Source: Sphingobacteriales bacterium JAD_PAG50586_3 (GTDB taxonomy: Bacteria; Bacteroidota; Bacteroidia; CAMBQF01). From it: DNA of 64,000 nt. The stretch covers positions 808,548-872,547 of the forward strand of contig CP096135.1 of the NCBI GenBank assembly GCA_023213195.1, in the 5' to 3' direction. Position numbers and translations under genes: made by a program. Position 1 is the stretch's first letter. Each line of letters begins with the position of its first letter. A model generated the notes under the pieces. It was given only the letters and a program-made list of their open reading frames with translations, was not told the origin of the DNA and ran no database searches. This document shows, piece after piece, positions 36,047 to 46,500 of the stretch.

Positions 36047-37017
36047 ATGAAAAAATGGATTACGCTAAGCGCGTTGCTTTGCCTGTTTGCCTTTACTATA
36101 CAAGCCCAAACAGCGGCTGAGTATGTTGATAAGGCAGTTAAAGAAGTAAACAAAAAGAAATTTGATAAAGCGCTGGACTATTTAAACCAAGCTATTGATT
36201 TGCAGCCCGACTCGGCAGAGTATTACTACCTGCGGGGTCAGGTTAATTATGCGTTGGGCAGCAGCAAGGCCGGGGCAAAAGATTTTGAAACAGCTATTAA
36301 AAAAATCCTAATGAGTATAGCACGTACTACCTTATTGGTCAGTTTTATTATTTGTTGCGCATGTTTGATGAGAGCGAAGACTACTATACCCAGGGCCTTA
36401 AGCTGCCGGGGTTGCCCGATAGCGTCCGCTTTGAAATGTTGCTAAACCGCAGCAGCACCCGCCAAAGTGTGCGCGATTTTGATGGGGCGTTTAACGACCT
36501 TTTAACATGTTTCCAGCTAGATTCTACACAGGTTAGTACCATTGTAAACCTATCCAGCGTAATGCGGGAGAAGGGGAATTTTCCGGAATCGGAACGCTGG
36601 CTGCTAAAGGCAGAGCAAAAAGCCCCAACCGATTTAACCATTAAAAACAACCTGGGCTATTTTTATATAGAAAACAAAGACTATACTAAGGCCATAACCT
36701 ACCTTGATTATGTTATAGAGCATTATAACGATTACCCAGAGCCGCTGGAACGCAACACCGTTAGGGGCTACGCTTATAGCAACCGTGGGTTTTGCCAGTA
36801 TAATTTGGGCAACAATAAAAAAGCGGCTGCTGACTTTGAAAGCGGTATAAAATACTGTCCGCAAAACTCGTATGTATACCGCAACAAGGCGCTAATGAAC
36901 ATAGGCCTAAAGAAATATGACGATGCCTGCCGCGACCTTAATATGGCTGTTGGCCTTGGCTTTACAGATATGTATGGGCCAGAGGTAGAGGAGTTGCAGA
37001 AAAAGCATTGCAGGTAA
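36047..37017 (+). CDS. Secreted tetratricopeptide-repeat protein, paralogue (frameshifted)
   Basis: Signal peptide MKKWITLSALLCLFAFTIQA, then TPR units (FDKALDYLNQAIDLQPDSAE, KDYTKAITYLDYVIEHY, GNNKKAAADFESGIKYCP, LKKYDDACRDLNMAVGLGF). The frame breaks at ~36305 in an A-run (AAAAAAATCC); one extra A gives AIKKNPNEYSTYYLIGQFYYLL and joins the two parts. The end FTDMYGPEVEELQKKHC matches the upstream gene. A TTG six bases earlier is in frame, but ATG 36047 starts the signal peptide. Confidence 0.82.
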
Positions 37018-37142
37018 TAAGGCATCCCTCTTTTTGAACTGCCCACCGCACGTTGTTCTTCAACAAATATAGACCATTGGTGTTTTAAATGTCAGCAGGA
37101 TTGTTCCTGATAACGCTCATTAAAAGTAGAGCGTGGATTTAG

Positions 37143-37150
37143 TATATTTG
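37143..37150 (+). promoter_or_regulatory. Putative -7 box before the DegT-family gene
   Basis: TATATTTG fits TAnnTTTG and lies 7 bp before the ATG at 37158, implying an almost leaderless transcript. No strong -33 element. Confidence 0.35.
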
Positions 37151-37157
37151 TAGTGTA

Positions 37158-38372
37158 ATGATTCCATTTTCGCCGCCGCGTATAGACGATAAGATAATAG
37201 ATGAGGTAGTAGACACCCTGCGCACCGGGTGGATTAGCACCGGCCCTAAAACCAAAAGGTTTGAGAAGGAACTATCGGCCTACTATGGGGCCCCTGCTAC
37301 ACTGTGCCTAAACTCGGCCACGGCGGGGTTAGAAATTATGCTGCGCTGGTTTGGTGTTACCGAGGGCGATGAGGTAATACTGCCTGCCTACACCTATTCA
37401 TCTACCGCCAACGTGGTAATACACTGTGGCGCAACCCCTGTTTTTGTAGATGTAGCTGCCGATTTTAATATTGTTGTAGCCAACATAGAAAAGGCCATTA
37501 CCGCCCGCACTAAAGTGGTTATGCCGGTTGATTTTGCGGGTTTTCCCTGCGATTATGACGCTATTAACGAACTGGTAAACAGAGCCGAAATAAAAGCCCA
37601 TTTTAACGCGGCTACCGAAGAGCAGCAAACCCTTGGCCGCATTATGGTATTGGCCGATGCTGCCCACTCTATTGGTGCAACATATAAGGGCAAAAAAACA
37701 GGTATATTGGCCGATGCATCGGTATTCTCTTTCCACGCCGTTAAAAACCTTACTACTGCAGAAGGGGGCGCTATTGCTTTTAACCTGCCTGCCCCGTTTG
37801 ATAATGAGCAGTTATACCGCGACTTGTGTATTAAAACCCTGCACGGGCAAACCAAAGACGCATTAGCCAAAATGCAACCAGGCAACTGGAAGTACGATAT
37901 TATTGAGGCTGGTTATAAGTTTAACATGACAGATATTGCTGCATCTATAGGGCTGGTAGAGTTGGCACGGTACGAAGACGATATGCTGCCTAAGCGCAGG
38001 CTTATATTTGATTATTATACAGAAAGGTTAAGCCAGTACACTTGGGCCCAATTGCCTGTTGCAAAAACGGCAGACAAGGAAACATCGTACCACCTGTACC
38101 CACTGCGCATAAAGGGTATTACAGAGGCACAGCGCGACGATATTATGCAATTGATATTTGCCAAGGGTGTATCGGTAAACGTGCATTTTATCCCTGTTCC
38201 GGGCCTTTCTTACTACAAAAAACTGGGCTACAACGTACACGATTATCCTGTGGCGTACGATAATTTTAGCAGGGAAATAAGTTTGCCGGTGTTTTATAAC
38301 CTTACCGCTGAGCAAATGAAAACCGTTGCCGATGTGGTGGTGGAGGTGGTAGAGGGGTTTTTAGGGAGATAA
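37158..38372 (+). CDS. DegT/DnrJ/EryC1/StrS-family aminotransferase
   Basis: A complete 404-residue PLP-dependent sugar aminotransferase. Features in order: opening MIPFSPPRIDDKIIDEVVDT and WISTGPKTKRFEKEL; the cofactor loop LNSATAGLEIMLRW; VILPAYTYSSTANV; ADAAHSIGATYKGKK with the cofactor Asp; Schiff-base Lys in FHAVKNLTTAEGGAI; and a C-terminal VNVHFIPVPGLSYY segment. It makes an amino-sugar nucleotide for surface polysaccharide. The sugar phosphotransferase gene downstream (38607) fits the same pathway, although a dispersed repeat separates the two. Confidence 0.92.
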   Translation: MIPFSPPRIDDKIIDEVVDTLRTGWISTGPKTKRFEKELSAYYGAPATLCLNSATAGLEIMLRWFGVTEGDEVILPAYTYSSTANVVIHCGATPVFVDVAADFNIVVANIEKAITARTKVVMPVDFAGFPCDYDAINELVNRAEIKAHFNAATEEQQTLGRIMVLADAAHSIGATYKGKKTGILADASVFSFHAVKNLTTAEGGAIAFNLPAPFDNEQLYRDLCIKTLHGQTKDALAKMQPGNWKYDIIEAGYKFNMTDIAASIGLVELARYEDDMLPKRRLIFDYYTERLSQYTWAQLPVAKTADKETSYHLYPLRIKGITEAQRDDIMQLIFAKGVSVNVHFIPVPGLSYYKKLGYNVHDYPVAYDNFSREISLPVFYNLTAEQMKTVADVVVEVVEGFLGR

Positions 38373-38399
38373 TTAAAGGCTTATATCGTGTTTTCTCAT

Positions 38400-38545
38400 T
38401 ACTTTTTGCTTGTCCAAAAAGTAACCAAAAAAGACACCACGCCCAAAAACTCTCAAATTTCGCTTTCGCACAATCCCGCGTTCTAGTTGCTATGCGAAAT
38501 TTGGAGTTCACACAGGGCGTGGACAGCCCACCGCACACTGTTTTC
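38400..38545. repeat. Dispersed intergenic repeat, copy
   Basis: Begins TTACTTTTTGCTTGTCCAAA, continues with GTAACCAAAAAAGACACCAC as in the 33-kb copy, and ends with CACAGGGCGTGGACAGCCC. The middle differs, with an ATGCGAAATTTGGAGT arm that is nearly inverted to CTCAAATTTCGC, so it forms a stem-loop. Confidence 0.65.
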
Positions 38546-38594
38546 GATTTAAATATTAAGCCTGTTCGAAAAACTTTGGCATTTGATTCCTCCC

Positions 38595-38602
38595 TACCTT
38601 TG
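38595..38602 (+). promoter_or_regulatory. Putative -33/-7 promoter of the sugar transferase gene
   Basis: TACCTTTG fits TAnnTTTG, with TTTG about 18 bp upstream at ~38573. The GTG start is only 4 bp after the box. Confidence 0.4.
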
Positions 38603-38606
38603 TTAT

Positions 38607-39192
38607 GTGAAACGCCTTGTAGACATACTTCTATCGCTGGTTGGATTGCTATTGCTGCTGCCTTTTTTTGGTTGTGGCTATTGCAATTGCTATAGACAGT
38701 AGGGGAGGGGTGTTCTTTTTACAAATCCGTGTGGGTAAGGATAATAAAGACTTTAAGCTGTTTAAGTTCCGCACCATGCGGGTGGGTGCCGAAAGCAAGG
38801 GCCAGCTAACCATTGGCGGTAATGATAGCCGCATTACCCGTGTAGGTTACTTTTTACGTAAGTATAAGATTGATGAACTGCCTCAATTGCTGAATGTTTT
38901 GCTGGGGGATATGAGCCTTGTTGGTCCACGGCCAGAGGTGCGCCGCTATGTGGCTATGTATAATGCAGAGCAAATGCAGGTGCTGAGCGTTAAGCCCGGC
39001 CTTACCGATTATGCATCAATAAAATATGCTGATGAAAGCGAGCTGCTTGCCAGGGCCGAAAACCCCGAGCAGTTTTATATAGACTCCGTAATGCCCGATA
39101 AGCTTGCCATCAACCTAGAATATATTAAGAACAGAAGTTTAGGAGCTGATATGGGCATACTTTTTAAAACCATTGGTAAAATACTTAGCTAA
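38607..39192 (+). CDS. Bacterial sugar transferase (undecaprenyl-phosphate sugar phosphotransferase; frameshifted)
   Basis: A ~195-residue initiating glycosyl-1-phosphate transferase. The N-terminal membrane helix (KRLVDILLSLVGLLLLLP) is in a different frame from the rest; one T fewer in the T-run near 38675 gives PFLVVAIAIAIDSRGG and joins them. Catalytic-domain motifs are FKLFKFRTMRVGA, IDELPQLLNVLLGDMSLVG with PRPE, and KPGLTDYASIKY. It transfers a sugar phosphate to the lipid carrier at the inner membrane. The GTG at 38607 is the likely start. It overlaps the YjbR-like gene by one base, and clusters with the DegT-type aminotransferase. Confidence 0.88.
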
Positions 39193-39542
39193 TGAATATT
39201 GAAGAACTGCGCGAATACTGCATGGCCAAAAAGCATGTAACAGAGGGTTTTCCGTTTGATAACGAAACGCTGGTGTTTAAGGTGATGAACAAGATGTTTG
39301 CCCTTACCAGCATTAACAACAACCCCCTTAGCGTAAACCTTAAATGCGACCCTGAAAAAGCCGTTGCCCTGCGCGAAGAATATAGCTGCGTGCTACCGGG
39401 CTACCACATGAGCAAGCAGCATTGGAATACAGTGGTTATAGATGGCTCTGTACCAGATAAGTTGGTGATGGAATGGATAGACGATTCGTACAATTTGATA
39501 GTAGCCAGCCTGCCCAAACGGGTGAGGGAACAAATGATGTAA
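39192..39542 (+). CDS. MmcQ/YjbR family protein
   Basis: A 116-residue protein with the family's CyaY-like fold motifs: MNIEELREYCMAKKHVTEGF, PFDNETLVFKVMNKMFAL, NLKCDPEKAVALREEY, PGYHMSKQHWNTV. Length fits the family. The ATG overlaps the preceding stop (TAATG), so co-translation with the sugar transferase is likely. Members are called DNA-binding, but the evidence for that is structural. A possible -7 box (TAACTTTG, 39540-39547) for the next gene covers its stop codon. Confidence 0.9.
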   Translation: MNIEELREYCMAKKHVTEGFPFDNETLVFKVMNKMFALTSINNNPLSVNLKCDPEKAVALREEYSCVLPGYHMSKQHWNTVVIDGSVPDKLVMEWIDDSYNLIVASLPKRVREQMM

Positions 39543-39551
39543 CTTTGCACC

Positions 39552-40196
39552 ATGAATAAAATGCCTGAGCCACAAAAAATAGCCCGCTCTTTCTTTAGAA
39601 GGCTAATGGGTTACTTTTTTCAGGGCATGCTGTTTTTGGCCCCTATTGGCCTTACCGCATACCTTGCCTACTGGCTGTTTGCCAGCACCGATGCCGGAAT
39701 AAACAGCATTTTGCCTGAGCAGTTGCAGGTACCCGGTTTGGGTATTTTAATAGCCGCCATTTGCATTACCATACTGGGCTATTTATCGTCAAAAATCATC
39801 TTTAACTTTGTATTTGATAACGTAGACGACCTGCTGGAGCGCATACCTGTAATAAAGGTTATCTACACATCGGCACGCGATTTTATGGAGGCCTTTTTGG
39901 GTAAAGAAAAGCGCTTTAACCGCCCGGTACTTATTAAAATGAATACCAGCGATGATATTGAGCGTGTGGGCTTTATTACTGAAACAGACCTTACCGAATT
40001 GGGCATAGAGGGCGGCAAATGCGCGGTGTACATTCCGCACTCGTACAACTTCTCGGGCAACCTGTTTATAGTGCCGGTAAAAAACGTTAGGCCTATAGAG
40101 GGGGTAGAAGCATCGGAACTGATGAAGTTTGCCGTATCGGGCGGGGTAACACGGTTGAAAGACCACGATGACAGGAAAGAAGTGAAGAAAGACTAA
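39552..40196 (+). CDS. DUF502 membrane protein
   Basis: A 214-residue inner-membrane protein of the DUF502 family. Two helices at ~18-40 (GMLFLAPIGLTAYLAYWLF) and ~58-78 (GILIAAICITILGYLSSKII) are followed by the conserved ERIPVIKVIYTSARDFMEAF, then RPVLIKMNTSDDIERVGF and CAVYIPHSYNFSGNLFIVP. Length is as usual. Function unknown; linked elsewhere to membrane-trafficking-like roles only by inference. Confidence 0.88.
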   Translation: MNKMPEPQKIARSFFRRLMGYFFQGMLFLAPIGLTAYLAYWLFASTDAGINSILPEQLQVPGLGILIAAICITILGYLSSKIIFNFVFDNVDDLLERIPVIKVIYTSARDFMEAFLGKEKRFNRPVLIKMNTSDDIERVGFITETDLTELGIEGGKCAVYIPHSYNFSGNLFIVPVKNVRPIEGVEASELMKFAVSGGVTRLKDHDDRKEVKKD

Positions 40197-40342
40197 TGAA
40201 ACTAGGTAAAAAGAAAATAAAATCAAATCCTTCTTCAAAAATTCTAGATAAATCTTTAGGAAAAGCCATAGACGCTTCTAAAAGAGAAAATTTAGGAACA
40301 GTTGATTTAGAGGAGTTTAAGAAACATCTAAAAAATGCTTAA
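40196..40342 (+). CDS. Small hypothetical protein (48 aa)
   Basis: ATG 40196 shares one base with the DUF502 stop; TAA ends at 40342, overlapping the next gene's ATG by 8 bp. It is lysine-rich at the start (MKLGKKKIKSNPSSKILDKS) with a C-terminal helix (TVDLEEFKKHLKNA). AT-rich and Lys-rich codon use unlike its neighbours suggests a recent arrival, but it fits tightly between two coupled genes. The C-terminus vaguely recalls small antitoxins; no toxin is adjacent. Confidence 0.5.
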   Translation: MKLGKKKIKSNPSSKILDKSLGKAIDASKRENLGTVDLEEFKKHLKNA

Positions 40343-40649
40343 TTCATTAATTGGTCGCCTGCGTATAGTGGGCATTTTAGAGGGTATATCGTACCTGCTG
40401 CTATTGGGCGTTGCAATGCCCATAAAATATGTTGAAGCCCTTGGCAACAATCCTTTGCCGGTTAAGTACATGGGTATGGCCCACGGCGTATTGTTTGTGC
40501 TATACTGCGTGCTTATTTTAATGGCTGCGCTGGAGTATAAATGGGGCGCTAAAAAGCCAATAATTCTGTTCTTGGGTTCGCTGCTGCCATTTGGCACCTT
40601 TTATACCGACAAAAAGTACCTGCAAGGCAACGAGGCCGAAAAAGCCTAG
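40335..40649 (+). CDS. DUF3817 membrane protein
   Basis: A 104-residue integral membrane protein. The family motif GRLRIVGILEGISYLLLLGV opens it, followed by PLPVKYMGMAHGVLFVLYC and a third helix IILFLGSLLPFGTFY, ending in a short charged tail. DUF3817 proteins are of this length and have three helices. Function unknown. Possibly translated together with the two preceding genes. Confidence 0.88.
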   Translation: MLNSLIGRLRIVGILEGISYLLLLGVAMPIKYVEALGNNPLPVKYMGMAHGVLFVLYCVLILMAALEYKWGAKKPIILFLGSLLPFGTFYTDKKYLQGNEAEKA

Positions 40650-40692
40650 CCCGGCGCAATAATTTAGCCCGCTTTTTGTTTACTACCTTTAC

Positions 40693-42230
40693 ATGATGAA
40701 GCACCTGTTTTTGGTATTGGCATTACTGTTGGCCCTTTTGGTAAAGGGGCAGAGCACGGTGCAGGCCAAACCGGGCGATAAAAAGCCCACGCAGGTAGAG
40801 CTTCTTAACTCTGATTACCTGCAGGTAGACGACCGCTTGGGCAAAGATGTTAAGCGCTTGGTAGGCAATGTGGCCTTTAAGCACGACGATGTGCTGCTCT
40901 ATTGCGACAGTGCCTATCTGTACACCCTTACCAACTCGTTAGACGCCTTTAGCCAGGTGCATATTATCCAGGGCGACTCGGTAAACATGTATGGGGATAA
41001 GCTAAAATACGATGGCAATAAAAAGCTAGCCGTAATGACTGGTAATGTGGTGCTTATTGAAAAGAACAATACTGTTACTACCGATAAGCTTAACTACGAT
41101 GTTAACGGCGGTATAGCCACCTACAACACAGGAGGTAAAATTGTAAGTCGCCAAAACAATAACGTGCTTACCAGCAAGGTGGGCTATTACTATTCTAAGA
41201 GCAAGCAGTTTTACTTTCGTAAAAATGTAGAGTTGGTAAACCCGCAGTATACCATGAAGAGCGACACCCTGCGCTACAACACGGTAAACGAAACATCGTA
41301 CTTTTTGGGCCCACTACCATTGTATCTAAAGAGAACTTTATTTACTGCGAAAACGGCTGGTACGATACCAAGCGTGATTTAGCCCAGTTTAACCGCAATG
41401 CCTACATAATATCTGGCAAGCAGCGGCTGAGTGGCGATAGCCTTTTTTATAACCGTAAACAGGGCATTGGCCGTGGGTTTGGCCATGTGGTGCTGGCCGA
41501 TACGGCACAGAATATTGTTATAAAAGGGGATAAAGGTTTTTACGAGGAAGACCGCGAAAAAATGATTGTGTTTGGCAATGCCGAACTGGCCCAGTTGTTT
41601 GATAAAGACACGCTGTTTTTGCATGCCGACACCCTGCGTGCCGAATACGATACCTGCAAAGAATACCGCACGCTGTATGCCCACTATAAGGTTAAATTTT
41701 TTAAGGCCGATATGCAGGGCAAGTGCGACTCGCTGGTGTTTTCGTACCTCGACTCTATCCTTAAAATGTTTCATAAGCCGGTGCTGTGGACAGACGAAAA
41801 CCAGCTTACCGCCCGGTACATAGAGATTAAAACCGACAAGGGCAAAATTAAGCAGCTTGATATGTACGATGTGGCCTTTGTAATATCGCAGGAGGATAGC
41901 GTTAGCGCCATGTTTAACCAGGTAAAGGGCAAGAAAATAGTGGGCCATTTTGTAGACAACGAACTACGGAAAATAAACGTCTATGGCAACGGGCAAACAA
42001 TATATTACGCTAAAGATGGTAAGGCCTACACGGGGGTAAACCGCGCCGACTGTTCCGACCTTGTTATCTACACCAAACAGAATAAAATAGACCGCATAAC
42101 CTTTATTACCAAGCCAGCAGCTACCCTTTACCCCCTAAACGAGCTTCCACCCAAAGAGCTGCAGCTAAAAGATTTTACCTGGCGCATAGCAGAGCGGCCC
42201 ACCAAGCGGGAGGATATTTTTGTGCCTTAA
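40693..42230 (+). CDS. OstA-like (LptA/LptD N-terminal-like) protein (frameshifted)
   Basis: A ~510-residue exported protein with a signal peptide (FLVLALLLALLVKGQ). Repeated OstA-type strands follow: VGNVAFKHDDVLLYCDSAYL, GNVVLIEKNNTVTTDKLNYD, and after the lesion GDKGFYEEDREKMIVFGNAE. The frame breaks at ~41310 (one G missing in a GGG run); correction gives FLGPTTIVSKENFIYCENGW and joins both parts. OstA/LptA-type domains bridge lipopolysaccharide across the periplasm; Bacteroidota carry this longer form. The stop is followed by a palindrome-rich gap. Confidence 0.82.
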
Positions 42231-42507
42231 ATATTTTCTTTATCCCCTCTTGAGAGAGGATGTTTTCTCGGAGTATTTTACAATGACACAGTAATTAACT
42301 ATTGCCTGTTAGGGTGAGGTGAACATCTATTTGTTACTGCCTGTAGTACCTCCCCTGCCCCCTCCTAAATTTAGGAGGGGGTGTCGCGGCGATAGCCGTG
42401 ACGGGGGTGGTAGCATGCGCAGAAACATACTCATTAACTACTGCGTGTAGGGGTTTAACTTTTATCTACTGACTTTTTGTTTTTCCACTTTTAACTACAT
42501 TAGCAAC
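42231..42507. repeat. Palindrome-rich intergenic region
   Basis: Contains a perfect 24-bp palindrome of C5TCCTAAA and its complement (42358-42381), preceded by a weaker CCCCTCTTGAGAGAGG arm pair near 42243, and followed by GCGGCGATAGCCGTGACGGG. No gene. It belongs to the C/G-rich palindromic class found in several other gaps here. Confidence 0.6.
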
Positions 42508-43488
42508 ATGTTAGCTGAAGAAACCCATACCACCCTGCGCAAAGCCCCTGCAAGCTTGGCCGAATTTGCAAACAAGCAAATGCCTTTTGGTTTATTTAAG
42601 GGTATTATTGCTGATGCAACCACCACACCGTGGCAGGCTTTGCGCCGCAACGGACGCAAAACATGGATATATGCGGGTGTGTTTAACGAGCGCTACTACA
42701 CCGGTTTTGCCATTGCCGATGCGGGTTTGGTAGCAACTGCCTTTGCGTATGTTTTTGATGCGAAAACCCAGAAATATGTTGAAGAAAAGGTTACTGTTCC
42801 TTTTGGTTTTGCATCAAACTTTGACCCGCTTATACAAAGTGAGTGGAGGCTGAAAAATTTCGCTATTGTTTCTAACGGCACCGCTATGCAGCTTACTTAC
42901 AAGGGCAAACGCATTAACCTGGAGATGCAACTGGAGAATAACTTCAGCCACGGCCTAACAACGCTTACAGCATCTGCAGGAAGGCCGTTTAACCATACGT
43001 ATAAAGATATTTTAATGCCTGCGCAGGTTAAGGCTACTGTTGATGGCGAAAGCATTAGCTACGGTGGAAATATAGGCTCTATAGACTTTAGCAAGGGCTA
43101 CCCGCCACGCAACACGTTTTGGAACTGGGCCAGCATGGTTGGCCAAACCGAAAGCGGCGCACCTGTGGGCATAAACCTGGTAGCACACCACAACAACAGT
43201 TTAGAAAACTCGCTGTGGACAAATGATGGTGCAATGGCTATAGCGCAAACAGTATTTGAATACCAGCAACCGCTTGATAGAAATACGTGGGCCATACGCA
43301 GTACTGATGGTATCATCGACCTAACCTTTACCCCACTGGGTGCGCGTGCCGAGAATATAAATGCCATTTTTATGCTTAGCAAATTTGTGCAGCCCTTTGG
43401 CGTTTTTAAAGGCACAGTACTTATAAACGGAACGCCGCAACCTGTTACAGGCTACGGTGTAGTAGAAGAGCATTTTGCTAAGTGGTAG
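42508..43488 (+). CDS. DUF2804 family protein
   Basis: A complete 326-residue protein recognised as DUF2804 by KTWIYAGVFNERYYTGFAIA, RPFNHTYKDILMPA, SIDFSKGYPPRNTFWNWASM and FGVFKGTVLINGTPQPVTGY. No signal peptide. The fold is beta-rich and lipocalin/AttH-like in related families, suggesting small-molecule or lipid binding. Function unknown. Monocistronic. Confidence 0.88.
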   Translation: MLAEETHTTLRKAPASLAEFANKQMPFGLFKGIIADATTTPWQALRRNGRKTWIYAGVFNERYYTGFAIADAGLVATAFAYVFDAKTQKYVEEKVTVPFGFASNFDPLIQSEWRLKNFAIVSNGTAMQLTYKGKRINLEMQLENNFSHGLTTLTASAGRPFNHTYKDILMPAQVKATVDGESISYGGNIGSIDFSKGYPPRNTFWNWASMVGQTESGAPVGINLVAHHNNSLENSLWTNDGAMAIAQTVFEYQQPLDRNTWAIRSTDGIIDLTFTPLGARAENINAIFMLSKFVQPFGVFKGTVLINGTPQPVTGYGVVEEHFAKW

Positions 43489-43507
43489 TTTCCCTCACCC
43501 CATAAAT

Positions 43508-46500
43508 TTAATTTAACACCTGTATATAGCCTGCTACTTCCAGTTGCTTGCCGTTGATTAGTTTGGCTTGGCCTATGTAGTAATACACACCCTCTGAAAC
43601 CATGTTACCTGCATTGGTAGTGCCATCCCACGATACGCTTTCGCCATCTAATACGCGCACTAAATTGCCCCAGCGGTTAAAGATTTGGACTGTAATGTTA
43701 TCAGCCCCTTCTATGTCAAAAGTAAAGGTGTCGTTAAAGCCATCGCCGTTGGGTGTAAACACGTTAGGAAGGTCGCCAAAGCTACATTCTACCTCATCAA
43801 CAGTAATGGTAACAGTATCGGCACAACCATTAGCCGCAGTAACGGTTATAAAATATGCTCCCGCGCTGTCTACTGTAATTTCGGGGTAGTAGCGCCGGTA
43901 TTCCAACTATAGGTAGCGTAAATAGCAGGTACTTGCAATTGCAATGCGCCACCGGCACAAAACACAGTATCAGTAACCACCGCAAGGGTATCTATGTAGT
44001 TAACTACAATGTCTATAGATTGCGGTGTTGGGCTGCAACCCATAGCTGTTATTTCTAAGGTGTATTGCCCACTGGCTGCAGTGGTAGCGTTTACAATGGT
44101 AATGCTGCTATCGCCCTGTACAAAATTTGCCGGGCCAGACCATGTATACGTTGAGCCGGTAGGCAAGCCTAGGCTGCTGGCAGTAATGGTTACAGAGTCG
44201 CCAACGCACAGTAACTGGGCGGTGCTAAGTTGCACTACAGGTAGCGGAATACCATCGGCAAAAACAGAGTCTACAGAAGAGCAGCCCTCTAAGGTATTGG
44301 TTGAAGTTACTATATAGTAGCCTTCATCATTCGGTTGGAAGTTTATAACCTCTACACTGGCTCCTGTGCCACTGCCGCCGGGCCATTGCCAGGTATAGGT
44401 AACACCCTGCGCGGTATCTGTTTGCAGCAGTATATCAGACCCTATGCAGGCTAGTAGCGTGTCGCCGGGCAGGTTTATCTGGGGAAGGTCTACCGTGCTT
44501 ATGTTGAACGATGCTGTATCAACCCCACAAAGGGTAGAATCTACAGGGGTTACAACAAGGTAGTAAGTACCCTCGTTGCCATTGGCAAAGTTGTTTACCA
44601 CAATAGGGTTTTGGGCTATTGGTACAATGCCCGGCCCCTGCCATGTGTAGGCCATATTGCTTTGTAAGCTATCAAAGCCAAGTGTAAGCGTATTGCCTAA
44701 ACATATAGTGGTATCAACTATTACTGGCGGGGCAACAGGGGCGGGTTTTACGGCAAGGTCTACCGTAATTAACAGGCTGTGGCATCCGGTAACGGTGTCT
44801 ACAATACCGGCGTACAGCACATCCTGCCCGGTTATGGGTGGTGTGGTATATTCATTGCCCAGGGCCAGATACGGGCTGTTGTTGCTTAGGTACCAAGCTA
44901 TAGTGCCGGGGCCTTGTGCATATACAACAGCACTATCGCCTACGCAAACGGTATCGCCGGTAACGCTTGTTGGCGGTGGCGGAGAGGTTATCATACTAAA
45001 CGAAATACTATCGGTAGCGGTGCAACCGTTTTCATCGGTAACAGTAAGAATATAGGTGCCCTCGTCTTCCACCAACAAATCGGGGGTAGACTCGCCCACA
45101 GGCTGCCAATCGTAGCCATAGGGGCCTGCATTAGCCATAAGGGTAACCGTTTGTCCCGAGCATAGCAGGCTGTCTCCTATAACGCTTATTTCAGCCTCAA
45201 CGGTAGGGCTTGTTATGACAATGTTGAGGGTGGTAGTAATATCGCAAAAGGTAACGCTAACGGTGTAGGTTCCGGTATCTGTAACTGTTTGTTGATTGTT
45301 GCTTCCGCTAAACGGAGGCCCCCAGTTTATAAGCACACCGGGGTCGGCATCTACATGCAGGGTAAGTGAGCCGCCGGGGCATAATACCGTTCCGGGGTCG
45401 GCACCTAAAAAGGGTGTGCTGTACTCGCGTATCTCTACAAACTCCGATACCTGCGTACAGTCGTCGCTATCGGTCATAACATAAAAGTAGTTCCCTGCGC
45501 TAGTGGCGTAGGCCGTTTGCGCTACAGATATGGTATCGCCCAAGGGCCAACCCAAAAATAGTTACCGCCGGGTTCAGCAGTAAGCAATACCGAATCGTTA
45601 GGGCATATTAAGCCCGTAAAAGGATTCATAGTAACCATTGGGGCCGGTTTATAGTCTACGCCAATAAGCACCGTATCGCGATTTACGCAGCCTGTAACAG
45701 CATCGTACACGGCAGAGTACACACTGTAAAAGCCGGGTGTGGTAACCTTAAACCACGAGCTATCGGGTGCTATAACATCAATAGGACCGTTAAACTGGTA
45801 ATTATCGCCACCGGCAACAAATATCTGCGCCGTATCGCCGGGGCATAAGCCGCTTACATCTCCGGTAAGGGTTGTATTATTTGGTGGTTCAGGATATATC
45901 TCCAAATAAAAATTGCGGGTGTAGGTTAATATTGGTGGCCCTGTTCCAGGTGGAGGTATAAGGTTTACCGTAATGCTTGCAGGACCCGTTTGTTGGCCCG
46001 AATACACATTCTTATGTACCAAGATAGTGTATTGGCTTCCATCGGGCCAGTAGTATAATGATACGTTGCTGCTGTTAGACCATTGCCCAAAAACAGGAAT
46101 GGTATGGGGCTGGCCTTGCACGTACAAAGTACTGTCGGCAAAAATGGCTGTAAACGTATCGCGTGGGCACATACGTAATGTATCTGTACCCATAAAGCCC
46201 GGAAAAAATATGTAGGGATTGAAGTTGATTGGCAGGCATACGCCGCTACCATCTGCGGGGTCATTACTAAATAAAATAACCTCTACACAATTGGTGCTGG
46301 AGCAAAGCCCGTTGGGTGTTGCAATAGTATAAGTGTAGGTACCGGCCTGCCATGCCGGTAATGTATTTTGGTTGGTTACCACTTGCCCATTGGGCTGGGT
46401 CCAGTAACTTATTAAACCCGGCGGAGGTTGTGGCCCTTCAAGGGTTGCCGTATCTCCCACTTCAACCAACAACTTGTTCTCGCAATCTAAAATAGGGGTA

